Below are positions 16,261-26,051 of a stretch of DNA of 47,650 nt, one piece after another. Each line of letters starts with the position of its first letter. Within the stretch, counting starts at the first letter, position 1. The stretch is from assembly GCA_013695785.1 (NCBI GenBank), contig JACCZT010000187.1, positions 1 through 47,650 on the forward strand, given 5' to 3'. The notes under the pieces were generated by a model. That model was not told where the DNA came from. It worked only from the letters and a program-made list of their open reading frames with translations, and did not search any database. The translations under genes were made by a program, and so were the position numbers. This stretch comes from Nocardioidaceae bacterium (GTDB lineage: Bacteria; Actinomycetota; Actinomycetes; Propionibacteriales; Nocardioidaceae).

Positions 16261-18549
16261 GTGACCGGATCGCTGCGCCCCCACGCCTCCCACTGGGGTG
16301 CGTACACAGCAGGCGACACCGCGGAGGGTTTTCGTGTCGTTGCCGCACCTGGCGACCCCGACCCCGCCACGCTGCTCGCCAACGTGCCGGCGTCGTTCGA
16401 CGAGCGGGTGCGGGTGCCGCAACCGTACGTACGCCGGGGCTGGCTCGAGCGCGGGCCGGGCCCAGATGACGCGCGGGGGACCGATACGTACGTGCCGGTG
16501 GGGTGGGACGAGGCACTCGACCTGGTCGCCGGCGAGCTGGAACGGGTGCGCCGTGAGCACGGCAACGAGGCGATCTTCGGCGGTTCGTACGGGTGGGGGA
16601 GCGCCGGGCGCTTCAACCACGCGCAGAGCCAGGTGCACCGCTTCCTCAACACGATCGGCGGCTACACGCGCTCGGCGCACACCTACAGCCACGGTGCCGC
16701 TGAGGTGCTGCTGCCTCGGGTGGTCGGCAGCCTGGAACCGCTGGACACGCCGACGGCCTGGCCGGTGCTCGAACGCCACACCGAGCTCTTCGTCTGCTTC
16801 GGTGGCCTGCCGGTCAAGAACTCGCAGGTCGGTTCGGGCGGCGTCGACCGTCACCACGTCGGCGGGACGTTGCGCGGCGCCCGCGAACGCGGCGCGGAGT
16901 TCGTGCTCGTCAGCCCGCTGCGCGACGACATCAGCGCCGACCTCGGCGCGCAGTGGATCGCACCGGTGCCGGGCACCGACACTGCGCTGATGCTGGCGTT
17001 GTGCCACGCGCTGCTCGATGAAGAGCTGTACGACGCGGCGTTCGTGATGTCGCACTGCGAAGGTTTCGAGAAGCTGCGGGCGTACCTCGCCGGGGAGGCC
17101 GACGGAGAGCCCAAGACCGCCGAGTGGGCGGCACGCTGGTGCGGCGTGGACCCCGCGACGACGCGTGCGCTGGCGCGCCAGATGGCCACTCACCGAACGA
17201 TGATCACCCTGAGCTGGTCGATGCAGCGCAGCCACCACGGTGAGCAGGTCCTCTGGGCGGGCATCGCCCTGGCAGCGATGCTCGGACAGATCGGCCTACC
17301 CGGGGGCGGCTTCGGCCACGGGTACGGCTGCACCGCCAACATCGGTAACGCGCGCGCGGCGCACGGCGTGCCGCTGCTCCCGCAAGGCAGCAACGACGTC
17401 GACGAGCTGATCCCCGTCGCACGCATCGCCGACGCGCTGCTGCACCCGGGCCGAGCCTACGACTTCGACGGGCAGCGGCGGGCGTACCCCGACCTTCGTC
17501 TCGTCTACTGGATCGGAGGCAACCCTTTCCACCACCACCAGGATCTTCGCCGCCTCTCGCGGGCGTTCGGACGGCCTGACACGGTCGTCGTCCACGAGCC
17601 GTTCTGGACCGCGACCGCGCGGCACGCCGACATCGTGCTGCCGGCGACGACGACGCTCGAGCGGGAGGACTTCGGCGGCTCGCCGGTCAGCGGCACGCTG
17701 CTCGCGATGCACCAGGTCGCCCGGCCGGTAGGGGAGGCGCGCGACGACTACGCAATTTTCACCGCCCTCGCGCAGCGACTCGGGGTGGCCGATGACTTCA
17801 CCGAGGGGCGGACGACCCGTGAATGGCTCGACCATCTCTACGAAGCATGGCGGGGGGTGATGGCCGCAGATGATGCCCCGGTCGAGGACTTCGAGGCGTT
17901 CTGGAAGGCCGGTCGGGTCTCGCTGCCCAGGCGCGACCACGACCACGTGATGTACGCCGACTTCCGCGCCGACCCCGAGCACCATCCGTTGCCGACACCG
18001 AGCGGGAGGATCGAGCTGTACTCCGGTCAGATCGCATCCTTCGGCTACGACGACTGCCCCGGGCACCCCACCTGGTTGGTGCCGCACACCCTCGCCGAGC
18101 CCCCCGGCGCCGGCGAGTACCCGCTGCACCTGCTGGCCAACAACCCCGCGGCGCGGTTGCACAGCCAGCTCGACCACGGCGCCACAAGCGCCGCGTCCAA
18201 GATCCAGGACCGCGAGCCGATCCGCATCCATCCGCGCGACGCACGGGCCCGCGAGCTCTCCGCCGGTGATGTCGTCCTCGTCCGCAGCGCGTACGGCAGC
18301 TGCCTTGCCGGTGTCGTCGTCAGCGACGCCGTCCACCCCGGCGTGGTGCAGCTGTCGACCGGCGCCTGGTTCGATCCTTCGGCGCCAGACGTCGCCACCT
18401 GCATCCACGGCAACCCCAACGCGCTGACGCCGGACCTCGCCACGTCCTCGCTCGGGCAGGCATGCGCCGGGCAGATCGTCCGCGTCGAGGTGACGCGGTA
18501 CGACGGCGAGCTGCCGCCGCTCGTTGCCTACTCGACCCCGGTGCGGTGA
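16261..18549 (+). CDS. Molybdopterin oxidoreductase, biotin-sulfoxide/TMAO reductase type
   Basis: A 762-residue member of the DMSO reductase family, carrying the bis-MGD molybdenum cofactor. The N-terminus lacks both the CxxCxxxC iron-sulfur motif and a Tat signal, which fits the cytoplasmic BisC branch that reduces S- or N-oxides, including biotin and methionine sulfoxides. GGSYGWGSAGRFNHAQSQ near 141-158 is the family block that carries the serine molybdenum ligand. Other landmarks are YTRSAHTYSHGAA, WSMQRSHHGEQ, the pterin-binding WIGGNPFHHHQD, and HADIVLPATTTLEREDF. The C-terminal molydop-binding domain starts near HLLANNPAARLHSQLDHG. The electron donor is not encoded nearby, and no cofactor genes are in the window. 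Confidence 0.9.
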   Translation: MTGSLRPHASHWGAYTAGDTAEGFRVVAAPGDPDPATLLANVPASFDERVRVPQPYVRRGWLERGPGPDDARGTDTYVPVGWDEALDLVAGELERVRREHGNEAIFGGSYGWGSAGRFNHAQSQVHRFLNTIGGYTRSAHTYSHGAAEVLLPRVVGSLEPLDTPTAWPVLERHTELFVCFGGLPVKNSQVGSGGVDRHHVGGTLRGARERGAEFVLVSPLRDDISADLGAQWIAPVPGTDTALMLALCHALLDEELYDAAFVMSHCEGFEKLRAYLAGEADGEPKTAEWAARWCGVDPATTRALARQMATHRTMITLSWSMQRSHHGEQVLWAGIALAAMLGQIGLPGGGFGHGYGCTANIGNARAAHGVPLLPQGSNDVDELIPVARIADALLHPGRAYDFDGQRRAYPDLRLVYWIGGNPFHHHQDLRRLSRAFGRPDTVVVHEPFWTATARHADIVLPATTTLEREDFGGSPVSGTLLAMHQVARPVGEARDDYAIFTALAQRLGVADDFTEGRTTREWLDHLYEAWRGVMAADDAPVEDFEAFWKAGRVSLPRRDHDHVMYADFRADPEHHPLPTPSGRIELYSGQIASFGYDDCPGHPTWLVPHTLAEPPGAGEYPLHLLANNPAARLHSQLDHGATSAASKIQDREPIRIHPRDARARELSAGDVVLVRSAYGSCLAGVVVSDAVHPGVVQLSTGAWFDPSAPDVATCIHGNPNALTPDLATSSLGQACAGQIVRVEVTRYDGELPPLVAYSTPVR

Positions 18550-18604
18550 CATCCCTCCCCGCTAGGATCGCTCGCGACACCCTAGGCGACCAGCGGAGGT
18601 ACTC

Positions 18605-19063
18605 ATGACGACGCCCGACGACTCGCCGACACCCCAAGGCGAGCAACCGCCCGCACCCCCGCCGCCGGGGTACGGCCCACCCCCGCCGCCGGGGTACGGC
18701 CCACCGTCGCCCGGCTACGGGCAGCCGCCGCCGCAGTACGGCTCCCCGCCGCCGTACGGCCCACCGCCGCAGTACGGCTACGGTCCGCCGCCTGGTCAGC
18801 AGCCGTACGGCGCGTACCCGCCCGGCTACTACGACCCCAACGCCAAGAGCAAGCTCACCGCGGGGCTCCTGGGCATCCTGCTCGGTGGCTTCGGGGTGCA
18901 CCGGTTCTACCTCGGCTACACCTCGATCGGCATCGTGCAGATCCTCGTCACGCTGGTGACGTGCGGAATGGGCGCGTTGTGGGGTCTGATCGAAGGGATC
19001 CTGATTCTCGTCGGCTCGCCGTCGTTCGCCACCGACGCCGACGGTCGGCCGCTGCGCGAGTAG
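18605..19063 (+). CDS. TM2-domain protein with Pro/Gly/Tyr-rich N-terminus
   Basis: A 152-residue protein. Residues 15-80 are repeats of PPPGYGPP-like sequence, disordered and probably cytoplasmic. The TM2 domain (about 81-140) has two helices around the signature GILLGGFGVHRFYLG and the conserved ending GMGALWGLIEGILILVG. GGAGG lies just before ATG 18605 and a TAGGAT box at 18563-18568. Function unknown; such proteins are often linked to envelope homeostasis. It converges on the DNA ligase gene with a 22-nt gap. Confidence 0.9.
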   Translation: MTTPDDSPTPQGEQPPAPPPPGYGPPPPPGYGPPSPGYGQPPPQYGSPPPYGPPPQYGYGPPPGQQPYGAYPPGYYDPNAKSKLTAGLLGILLGGFGVHRFYLGYTSIGIVQILVTLVTCGMGALWGLIEGILILVGSPSFATDADGRPLRE

Positions 19064-19085
19064 CCACGCGCCGACGCTCGGCGGT

Positions 19086-20615
19086 TCAGGCCAGGGCACG
19101 TACGGTGTCGATCGTATCGGCCTCGGCTGCGGTCTTGTCGTCGCGGTACCTGATGACCCGCGCGAACCGGAGCGCGAACCCGCCAGGGTATCGGGTCGAA
19201 CGCTGCAGACCGTCGAACGCCACCTCGACCACCTGTTCAGGGCGGACGGACACGACGAAGGAGGTGCGCGACTCCTCGAGCTCGAGGAATCGACGCGTCT
19301 GCCAGGTCAGCATCTCATCGGTCATGCCCTTGAAGGTCTTGCCGAGCATCACGAAGCCACCGCCTGCGTCGCGCGCACCGAGGTGGATGTTGGACAGCCA
19401 CCCGCGCCGCCGGCCGCTGCCCCACTCCACCGCGAGGACCACCAGGTCGAGGGTGTGCCGCGGCTTGACCTTGACCCAGGCCGCGCCGCGCCGTCCCGCT
19501 TCGTACGGTGCCGCCAGATCTTTGAGCACGACCCCCTCGTGGCCACGGGCGATGGCATCGTCGAAGAAGGCTTGCGCCTCGGCGTGATGGGCGCTCCGCA
19601 CGCGCGGCACGGCGAGGTCACCGACGGTCGCGTCGAGGACAGCCATGCGCTCGCGCAGCGGCCGCTCCAGCAGGTCCTGACCGTCCACGTACAAGCAGTC
19701 GAAGAAGAACGGGGTCACCTGGACCGTCGGGAGCGTCGGGGCAGCCGACGCCGTTCGTGCCGCCGTCTGCTGGAACGGGCGCGGACGCCCCTCCGGGCCG
19801 AGCGCGATCACCTCGCCGTCGAGCACGAGCCGCCTGGCCGGTAGTGCCCTGACGGCCTCGACCACCTCAGGGAGACGGGCGGTGATGTCGTCCAGGCTCC
19901 GGGTGTAGAGGCCGACGACGTCGCCGTCCTTGTGCGCCTGCACCCGGATGCCGTCGAGCTTGAGGTCGACCGAGACCTCCTGCACGGCGTCGGCCTCGGT
20001 GAGGACCTTCAGCTTGACGAATGCCGCCTCGATACCGGCGGCCGACGCCGCCAGCATGGGGCGGATCGGCCGGCCGACCGAGAGGGTGAACGCCTCGACG
20101 CCGGCGGCGCCGACCGTGAGTGCGGCGACGGCCACCGGCGCGGTGGCGCCGGCCAGCATCGCCGCGCGCCGTACGGCGCTCGAGGTGAGCGCGGATGCCT
20201 CCGCCACCGCGTCGAGCATGATCGAGTCGAGGGCGCCCTGGCGTACCTCCCCGGCGAGGAGGTTGCGCAGGAAGGTCTGCTCGTCGGCGGTGGCTCGCGC
20301 GAACAGGTCCCGCAGGGCGCCGGCGCGGCCGGCCGCGGACCCCGCACCGGACAGCGCGGCGATCCGCGCGAAACCCGCGTCGGCCTCCTGCACGGTCAGC
20401 GTCGCCTCGGCAGCCGGGTCCGGCAGCGAGCGCATCGACGCCCAGCCGATCCCGGTACGACGCTGGCGAAGCTCGCCGGCCAAGTAGGTGACGACGACCG
20501 CGACGTCCCCGGCGCCAGCGCGGCGGAGCAGGTCAGCGAGTGCGGCACGCTTGGCCGTACGCGAGGCGGTGCCGGCGACCGCCTGCGAGGTCCGCACCAC
20601 CTCGGCCAGCAGCAT
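19086..20615 (-). CDS. ligB: ATP-dependent DNA ligase, LigB type
   Basis: A 509-residue three-domain ligase. The N-terminal DNA-binding domain is about 1-175. The nucleotidyltransferase core has motif I VDLKLDGIRVQ with nucleophile K219, LDGEVIAL (motif III), FFFDCLYVDG and GHEGVVLKDL (motif IV). The OB domain includes AAWVKVKP (motif V). Length and order match the mycobacterial LigB family, which seals nicks using ATP and is dispensable beside NAD-dependent LigA. A flavoenzyme gene follows 6 nt upstream on the same strand (20622), so the two may be cotranscribed. A second ATP-dependent ligase lies at 46224. Confidence 0.92.
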   Translation of the reverse strand: MLLAEVVRTSQAVAGTASRTAKRAALADLLRRAGAGDVAVVVTYLAGELRQRRTGIGWASMRSLPDPAAEATLTVQEADAGFARIAALSGAGSAAGRAGALRDLFARATADEQTFLRNLLAGEVRQGALDSIMLDAVAEASALTSSAVRRAAMLAGATAPVAVAALTVGAAGVEAFTLSVGRPIRPMLAASAAGIEAAFVKLKVLTEADAVQEVSVDLKLDGIRVQAHKDGDVVGLYTRSLDDITARLPEVVEAVRALPARRLVLDGEVIALGPEGRPRPFQQTAARTASAAPTLPTVQVTPFFFDCLYVDGQDLLERPLRERMAVLDATVGDLAVPRVRSAHHAEAQAFFDDAIARGHEGVVLKDLAAPYEAGRRGAAWVKVKPRHTLDLVVLAVEWGSGRRRGWLSNIHLGARDAGGGFVMLGKTFKGMTDEMLTWQTRRFLELEESRTSFVVSVRPEQVVEVAFDGLQRSTRYPGGFALRFARVIRYRDDKTAAEADTIDTVRALA

Positions 20616-20621
20616 GGCTCG

Positions 20622-21893
20622 CTATGCCTTGCGCAGGTCGGCGGCCGGGAACGGCGGGCGGGGGTCGAGTCGCACCGACAGGCGCCCGGCCAGCCGCCAC
20701 ATCCGCGCTGTCAGGTCGCGGTCCTCCTCGGTCACCAGGTTGCCCATCACCCGCAGCGCCACCGTCATCAACGCGTGTGAGCGCATGCCGACGGGCCCGG
20801 CCGCCGGCAGCAGCCGAGGCACGGTGATCAGGCCGGCGAGGCGCCGGGCGATGGAGAACGCCTCGCCGTAGTGACGCCGCAGCAGCGCGGGCCATGCCAC
20901 CTCGAGGTCGTCCTCGGCCGCCATCAGGTCCATGACGACGCGGCCGGTTTCCAGGCCGTAGTCGATCCCCTCGCCGTTGAGGGGGTTGACGCAACCGGCC
21001 GCATCACCGATCAGCGCCCAGTTGGGCCCGGCGACACCCGAGACCGCCCCGCCCATCGGCAGCAGCGCCGACGTCGGCGCCCGCAGCTCGTCGCCGAGCT
21101 CCCACTCCTCGCGCCGCTGGCTCGCGTAGAACTCCATCAGGGGGCGCAGCTGGACGTTCGCGGGGCGCTTGGACGTCGCCAAGGTGCCCACACCGAGGTT
21201 TACCTCACCATCGGACAGCGGGAAGATCCAGCCGTAGCCGGACAGCAGCTCACCGCTCTCACCCCGCAGCTCCAGGTGCGAGGAGATCCACTCGTCGTCG
21301 CTGCGCCCGGACTTGACGTAGCTGCGGCTCGCCACGCCGTACGCGGTCTCGCGGTGCCAGGTGCGCCCGAGGGTCCGGCCCAGCGGCGACCGGACGCCGT
21401 CAGCGACCACCAACCGTTGGCACCGCACGGTCACGCGCGAGGCGTCGGGCAGCGCGAAGACGACTCCGCCGACGCGCGCGCCGTCGCGTACGACGTCGAC
21501 CGCGCGGGCGCCGTCGAAGGGCCGGGCGCCGGAGTCGAGAGCGACCTGACGGATGCGGGCATCGAGCTCGGTACGCGGCACCGCCGAGCCGTAGTCGGGC
21601 AGCGAGCCGCCTGGCCACGGCAGCAGCAGCTCGTGGCCGAACCCGGCGGCACGCAGGCCCTTGTTGGTGCCGTGAGTGCGTACCCAGTCGCGCAGGTCCA
21701 GTCGCTCCAGCTCCGCGATCGCGCGCGGGGTGAGGCCGTCGCCGCAGGCCTTGTCACGCGGGAAGGTCGCCGCGTCGGCGAGCACCACGTCCAGGCCGTG
21801 GCGGGCCGCCCACGCCGCGGCCGACGAACCCGCGGGCCCGGCACCGACGACGAGGACGTCTGCCTCGGTCGGCAGGGCTGCGGGCGCGGTCAC
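20622..21893 (-). CDS. Geranylgeranyl-reductase-family flavoprotein (menaquinone reductase MenJ-like)
   Basis: A 423-residue FAD enzyme. A Rossmann motif VVGAGPAGSSAA lies at about 15-26, CGDGLTPRA at about 50, an NADH-hydroxylase-type second motif VADGVRSPLGR, and a conserved flavin site GDAAGCVNPLNGEGIDYG at about 290-307. This pattern is the GGR family, whose mycobacterial member MenJ saturates one isoprene unit of menaquinone; archaeal and plant members reduce geranylgeranyl lipids. The start is GTG 21893. It is 44 bp from, and divergent to, the VUT transporter. The MenJ assignment is by family; no men genes are in the window. Confidence 0.85.
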   Translation of the reverse strand: MTAPAALPTEADVLVVGAGPAGSSAAAWAARHGLDVVLADAATFPRDKACGDGLTPRAIAELERLDLRDWVRTHGTNKGLRAAGFGHELLLPWPGGSLPDYGSAVPRTELDARIRQVALDSGARPFDGARAVDVVRDGARVGGVVFALPDASRVTVRCQRLVVADGVRSPLGRTLGRTWHRETAYGVASRSYVKSGRSDDEWISSHLELRGESGELLSGYGWIFPLSDGEVNLGVGTLATSKRPANVQLRPLMEFYASQRREEWELGDELRAPTSALLPMGGAVSGVAGPNWALIGDAAGCVNPLNGEGIDYGLETGRVVMDLMAAEDDLEVAWPALLRRHYGEAFSIARRLAGLITVPRLLPAAGPVGMRSHALMTVALRVMGNLVTEEDRDLTARMWRLAGRLSVRLDPRPPFPAADLRKA

Positions 21894-21937
21894 GGGGCAA
21901 GTTTCCCACGCGCCTGGCCGCCTGGTTGGATCGGACC

Positions 21938-22648
21938 ATGATGGGCCGCCCGGACCAGCACGGCACCGCCTACGCGCGTACGCGCATCGGCTACTACGAC
22001 GTCATCGTGGTCCTTTTCTGCACCTTCTTGCTCATCTCCAACGTCAGCGCCGTCAAGCTGATCGAGCTCGACGTGCTGGGGGTCGACCGATGGCGCATCG
22101 TCACCGACGGTGGGGCGTTCCTCTTCCCGCTGACGTACGTCCTCGGCGACATCCTCGCCGAGGTGTACGGCTTCCGCGCCGCCCGGCGCGCCATCGTGCT
22201 CGGGTTCTGCGTGTCCGTCCTGGCCTCGCTGACGTTCTTCGTCGTCCAGCAGGCGCCGGCGGCGGCGGACTGGCCCAACCAGGGGGCATTCGAGGCGATC
22301 TTGGGCTTCGTCCCCCGGATCGTGCTTGCCAGCATCTGCGGGTACGCCGTCGGACAGCTGCTCAACGCGTACGTGCTGGTCCGGATCAAGGAACGCACCC
22401 ACGAGGGCAGCCTGTGGGCGCGGCTGATCGGGTCGACGCTGGTGGGCGAGTTCTTCGACACGCTGGTGTTCTGCACCATCGCCTTCTACGGCGTCATCAA
22501 CGGCGGCACGTTCCTCAACTACGTCATCACCGGGTACATCTACAAGTGCGCCGTCGAGATCGTCCTGCTACCCCTCACCTACGCGGTGATCGGGTGGTTC
22601 AAGCGGCATGAGCCGACGTACGCAGCGCCGGTGTCCACCACGGGGTGA
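21938..22648 (+). CDS. VUT/YhhQ-family queuosine-precursor transporter
   Basis: A 236-residue membrane protein with six helices. Diagnostic stretches are FLLISNVSAVKLIEL (helix 1), FPLTYVLGDILAEVYGFRAARRAI, and FDTLVFCTIAFYG…INYVITGYIYKCAVEIVLLPLTY-type sequence late in the protein. The family imports queuosine precursors (preQ0/preQ1 or queuine). Context supports this: it converges on tgt, whose product inserts the base into tRNA. ATG 21938 is preceded at 6 nt by TTGGAT, so a leaderless start is possible. Confidence 0.88.
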   Translation: MMGRPDQHGTAYARTRIGYYDVIVVLFCTFLLISNVSAVKLIELDVLGVDRWRIVTDGGAFLFPLTYVLGDILAEVYGFRAARRAIVLGFCVSVLASLTFFVVQQAPAAADWPNQGAFEAILGFVPRIVLASICGYAVGQLLNAYVLVRIKERTHEGSLWARLIGSTLVGEFFDTLVFCTIAFYGVINGGTFLNYVITGYIYKCAVEIVLLPLTYAVIGWFKRHEPTYAAPVSTTG

Positions 22649-22687
22649 GTCGCCGGCTGACCAGCGCGCCGCGTCTCACGAGCCCCG

Positions 22688-22767
22688 GCTGTACCAGGTT
22701 CTCCTGGTACAGCGTCACTTCACCGAGGTTGCAACACCGATGCAGTGACGGCCCGCCAGGTGAAGTG
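22688..22767. repeat. Dispersed hairpin element, copy 1
   Basis: A perfect 11-bp hairpin, GCTGTACCAGG (22688-22698), TTCT, CCTGGTACAGC (22703-22713), is followed by CACTTCACC (22716-22724), which is an exact complement of GGTGAAGTG (22759-22767). CGTCACT (22713-22719) can alternatively pair with AGTGACG (22744-22750). The first 54 nt recur at 36641-36694 with five differences. No T-run follows. It lies between the convergent yhhQ-like and tgt genes. Confidence 0.85.
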
Positions 22768-22770
22768 CCA

Positions 22771-22812
22771 GCGCTGCGGTTGGCGACCGCCGGCTGCCGC
22801 CAAACCGCAGTG

Positions 22813-22813
<1 letters not shown>
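22771..22813 (-). terminator. Long hairpin at the 3' end of tgt, probable U-run-less terminator
   Basis: Reading with tgt, GCACTGCGGTTTGGCG pairs with CGCCAACCGCAGCGC across a 12-nt loop, with one bulge and one G-U pair. It begins at the tgt stop codon. It lacks a U-tract, as many actinobacterial terminators do. Confidence 0.6.
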
Positions 22814-24111
<1,298 letters not shown>

Positions 24112-24819
24112 TCAGGGGGAGAGGAGGAGGGTGGCGCCGAGGGCAAGGGCGGCGACGTTGACGAGGCCGAAGACGACGACCCACACGGTCCCAGGGACAC
24201 CGGTGAGCCTGGCCAGCTGGTCGGCATCGGAGGTCGCGGCACGCCTCCGGCGGCGCTGAGCCTGCAGCTCCAGGACCGGCCGCGGGGCGGCGATCAGCAG
24301 GAACCATGCCAGCAGGTAGGCGAACGCAGACTGCCCGTCGGACGGTACCCACCAGGAGACCGCGAACACCAGGGTTGCGGTGGCCAGGACCGACCACAGG
24401 CCGAACCAGTTACGGATCTGGACGAGCAGCAGTGCCAGCAGGACCAGCGTCGCCCAGAGCAGCCCGACCGCATGCCCGGTCGCGAGCACCCACGCCGCCG
24501 CGAGCCCGATCAGCGCCGGCCCGACGTACCCGGCGAACGCGGTGGCAACCATCCCCGCACCGCTCGGCCGGCCCCGGGACAGGGTGAGTCCTGAGGTGTC
24601 CGAGTGCAGCCGGATGCCGCTGAGACGACGCCCGCTCAGCAGGGCGACGAACCCGTGCGCACCCTCGTGCGCGATGGTCACGGCGTGGCGGGTGCGTGAC
24701 CAGGCCGGACGGTAGCCGACGAGGCAGGCCGCGACGGCAGCGGTGAGGAGCACCATGCCCTGCGTCGGCGGCGGCTGGGCGCCGATCGCGCGGCTCCAGA
24801 TCTCGTCGATGACGTCCAC
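24112..24819 (-). CDS. M50B-like membrane metalloprotease
   Basis: A 235-residue membrane protein with about six helices and the zinc motif HEGAH (HExxH) at about 51-55, followed by GFVALLSGRRLSGIRLHSDTSGLT. GYVGPALIGL and the late SDADQLARLTGVPGTVW are typical of the actinobacterial M50B-like family. A proteolytic role is plausible but untested in this group. GTG 24819 lies exactly 6 nt after a TAGGCT box and has no SD. It is upstream of tgt on the same strand, separated by the repeat array. Confidence 0.86.
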   Translation of the reverse strand: MDVIDEIWSRAIGAQPPPTQGMVLLTAAVAACLVGYRPAWSRTRHAVTIAHEGAHGFVALLSGRRLSGIRLHSDTSGLTLSRGRPSGAGMVATAFAGYVGPALIGLAAAWVLATGHAVGLLWATLVLLALLLVQIRNWFGLWSVLATATLVFAVSWWVPSDGQSAFAYLLAWFLLIAAPRPVLELQAQRRRRRAATSDADQLARLTGVPGTVWVVVFGLVNVAALALGATLLLSP

Positions 24820-24825
24820 GGCACG

Positions 24826-24831
24826 AGCCTA
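24826..24831 (-). promoter_or_regulatory. -10 box of a probable leaderless promoter
   Basis: TAGGCT on the minus strand, 6 nt before GTG 24819. Confidence 0.55.
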
Positions 24832-24905
24832 GGCACCCAGCACCCACGAAGACGTACGGGTCAGCCCGCGCGGTGAGGCTCCACACATCTGTCGGTGACG
24901 GCTCC

Positions 24906-24911
24906 TATGGT
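24906..24911 (+). promoter_or_regulatory. -10 box of a probable leaderless promoter
   Basis: TATGGT, 6 nt before ATG 24918. Confidence 0.55.
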
Positions 24912-24917
24912 GACGAG

Positions 24918-26051
24918 ATGAGGTTCATCGCCACCGCTGACTGGCAGCTCGGGATGACCGCCTCCTACCTCACCGCGGAGGCGCGGCCGAGGTTCGCCCA
25001 GGCCAGGTTGGACGTCATCCGCGCGATCGGCGAGCTGGCCGCCGAGCGGGCGGTCGACTTCGTCCTCGTCTGTGGCGACGTCTTTGAGTCCAATCAGCTG
25101 GACCGGCAAGTCGTGTTGCGGGCATTTGACGCACTGCGCGCGGTCGCTGTGCCTGTCTACCTCCTGCCGGGCAACCATGACCCGCTCGACTCCGCCTCCA
25201 TCTACACCTCCGCGACGTTTCGCGACCGCTGCCCCGATCACGTCCACGTCCTCGCAGAGCCCGGCCCCGTGACGGTGCTCCCCGGGGTCGAGGTCGTCGC
25301 CGCTCCGTGGTCCAACAAGGCCCCGCTGTGTGACCTTGTCGCCCGCGCGTGCGCCGACCTCGGCCCGTCCGACGACGTCATCCGCATCGTCGCCGGCCAC
25401 GGTGTCGTCGACACGCTCAACCCTGACCGCGACAGCCTCGCCGCGATCAGTGTCGCCGCGCTCCAGGCGCAGGTCGACGCTGGTCGCATCCACATGTGCG
25501 TCCTCGGCGACCGACACTCCACGACGCAGGTGACCGAACGGATCTGGTACGCCGGCGCGCCCGAGGTCACCGACCGCGACGAGACCGACCCCGGCAACGT
25601 CCTGGTCGTCGACATCGACACCGCTCAGCCCGCTGCGAGAGTCGCCGTGGAGCGCGTGCACGTGGGCCGTTGGGAGTTCGAGGTGGCGGCCCGTGAGCTC
25701 GGCTCGGTTGAGGATGTCGACGCGCTGGTCGGCTGGCTCGACGGGCACAGCGGCAAGGACCGTACCGCCATCTGGCTCAAGCTCTCGGGGACGCTTTCGG
25801 TACGTGACAAGGCGCGTCTTGACGCCGCGCTGGAGGAGCAGGCGGAGATTTTCGGCTCGGTGCTGATCTGGGAACGGCACTACGACCTCAGTGTCGTGCC
25901 GGACGACTGCGACTTCGGTGACCTCGGACTGACCGGCTTCGCCGACGATGCGGTGCGCGAGCTGGTGCAGATGGCCGGGTGCGAGCCAGGGGGCGCGGAG
26001 GCACAGGACGCCCTCGGTCTGCTCTACCGGCTGACGGAGGCGTCGCGGTGA
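24918..26051 (+). CDS. SbcD-like metallophosphoesterase (DNA repair exonuclease subunit)
   Basis: A 377-residue calcineurin-fold nuclease subunit. Motifs in order are TADWQLG (about 5-11), LVCGDVFESNQ, LLPGNHDPLD, IVAGHGVVDT and CVLGDRHST. The first motif is D-W-Q in place of the usual D-x-H of SbcD/Mre11, so one metal ligand is changed. The C-terminal 130 residues are a capping domain. It overlaps the SbcC-like ATPase by 4 nt (GTGA), so the two should form a complex that processes DNA ends or hairpins. ATG 24918 is apparently leaderless. Confidence 0.86.
   Translation: MRFIATADWQLGMTASYLTAEARPRFAQARLDVIRAIGELAAERAVDFVLVCGDVFESNQLDRQVVLRAFDALRAVAVPVYLLPGNHDPLDSASIYTSATFRDRCPDHVHVLAEPGPVTVLPGVEVVAAPWSNKAPLCDLVARACADLGPSDDVIRIVAGHGVVDTLNPDRDSLAAISVAALQAQVDAGRIHMCVLGDRHSTTQVTERIWYAGAPEVTDRDETDPGNVLVVDIDTAQPAARVAVERVHVGRWEFEVAARELGSVEDVDALVGWLDGHSGKDRTAIWLKLSGTLSVRDKARLDAALEEQAEIFGSVLIWERHYDLSVVPDDCDFGDLGLTGFADDAVRELVQMAGCEPGGAEAQDALGLLYRLTEASR

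Noticed and set aside
17296-18552. 418-codon open frame antisense to the molybdoenzyme
   Set aside because: No motif or membrane pattern; it follows from third-position GC bias of the true + strand gene.
20871-21941. 356-codon + strand frame antisense to the geranylgeranyl-reductase-like gene
   Set aside because: Low-complexity Arg/Gly/His sequence, no start signal, and complete overlap with a gene of clear function.
22688-22767. Hairpin element considered as a tRNA or as a canonical intrinsic terminator
   Set aside because: No cloverleaf, anticodon arm or CCA-end geometry, and no T-run after the stem.
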